From Candidatus Methanoperedens sp. (GTDB lineage: Archaea > Halobacteriota > Methanosarcinia > Methanosarcinales > Methanoperedenaceae): a stretch of DNA of 64,000 nt. Numbering within the stretch: the stretch's first letter is position 1; each line of letters starts with the position of its first letter. Shown here piece by piece: positions 63,652 through 64,000 of the stretch. The stretch is taken from assembly GCA_012026795.1 (NCBI GenBank), contig VEPM01000013.1, positions 1-64,000 of the forward strand. The letters are read 5' to 3'. A program made the position numbers and the translations under genes. Below the pieces are notes generated by a model. That model searched no databases and was not told the origin of the DNA. It saw only the letters and a list, made by a program, of their open reading frames with translations.

Positions 63652-64000
63652 ATGATCTTACTTACAGGAGCAACGGGTTTTATCGGAAGTCGTGTTTTGC
63701 AGGCCTTATCCCTTAAAAACCTGCAAGTGAGATGCCTTGTCAGGAAACCAAAATCATCCGATAATCCGAACATCACTTATATCACAGGGGATGTCCTTGA
63801 CCGCGATTCGCTTGTTACTGCGACAAAAGGTGTCGATACCGTGTATTATTTCATTCACATGATGGGAAACCAGCCGAAAGGCGAACAGAAAAGATTCGAT
63901 GTTCTTGACAGGACTGCAATAGAAAACATGGTAGATGCATGCAAACTCAATGGTGTCAAAAGGATAATTCATCTCACGGGAATGAGAAATCCGAAAGAAA
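63652..64000 (+). CDS. NAD(P)-binding epimerase-like protein (incomplete at window end)
   Basis: The first 116 residues are visible: LLTGATGFIGSRVLQALS, the NAD(P) loop; GDVLDRDSL; then VYYFIHMMG and RIIHLTGM. This is the atypical SDR group related to NDUFA9 and DUF2867-type epimerases. The gene continues past 64000. Confidence 0.85.
   Translation, partial: MILLTGATGFIGSRVLQALSLKNLQVRCLVRKPKSSDNPNITYITGDVLDRDSLVTATKGVDTVYYFIHMMGNQPKGEQKRFDVLDRTAIENMVDACKLNGVKRIIHLTGMRNPKE

Noticed and set aside
1-64000. CRISPR arrays
   Set aside because: No regularly spaced direct repeats with unique spacers were seen; the short tandem repeats at 24473 and 35621 have only two copies.

Overview
The window is archaeal. 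It carries an exosome/proteasome/RNase P superoperon, archaeal RNase P RNA, Rpo12, L37Ae, aIF5A, an ether-lipid UbiA prenyltransferase, the archaeal route into 3-dehydroquinate (ADH synthase plus 3-dehydroquinate synthase II), the CODH/ACS corrinoid subunits CdhD and CdhE, two-subunit-type pyruvate carboxylase PycB, and siroheme-dependent haem genes. A CxxCH cytochrome, a CcdA homologue and Mo-cofactor/FdhD genes sit alongside these. The combination fits Methanosarcinales sensu lato, most plausibly an ANME-2d / Methanoperedens-like organism. That assignment is inference from gene content, not a database match.

Layout: 0-7.4 kb has the 3' end of a group II intron, a flavoprotein, SOD, CcdA, a YHS protein, nadA, UbiA, hisB and the protein-only RNase P HARP. 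7.3-10.6 kb is an accessory patch dominated by a 705-residue HEAT-repeat/nitrilase fusion. 10.6-23.5 kb holds hisF, pycB, a cytochrome with a structured leader, initiator tRNA-Met, tyrA-aroE, Sec61beta and an HD phosphohydrolase. 23.6-27.3 kb is a defence-like island: a MazF/PemK-type toxin pair and a TIR-STAND-TPR receptor split by one frameshift. 27.5-36.7 kb holds RNase P RNA, acylphosphatase, the early aromatic pathway genes and hemA-sirC-ahbB. 36.8-42.1 kb holds radC, mobA-fdhD-mobB, an epimerase and a hydrolase. 42.1-43.2 kb is a dead IS605-type tnpB element. 43.3-51.8 kb runs from agmatinase/aIF5A into the RNase P-proteasome-SBDS-exosome-L37Ae-Rpo12-Brix-Vms1-like operon. 51.9-55.7 kb has cdhD-cdhE and ftsZ. 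55.8-59.8 kb is a decayed accessory stretch with two gene remnants and a GxxExxY gene bracketed by inverted repeats. 59.8-63.6 kb is an ABC-2 export system with one permease fused to a PrsW-like peptidase domain, and the window ends inside an NAD(P)-binding epimerase-like gene.

Themes: RNase P appears twice, as the RNA-based enzyme (RNA plus Rpp30 and Pop5) and as HARP. RNA production, decay and ribosome assembly are grouped in one operon. The candidates for undescribed biology are the HEAT-nitrilase protein, the frameshifted TIR receptor, the GxxExxY unit with its inverted CACAGATGAA-type repeats, the structured leader ahead of the cytochrome, and several palindromes at promoters. Two genes also appear to start at ATT codons. 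Most calls rest on motif recognition by eye; no searches were run.
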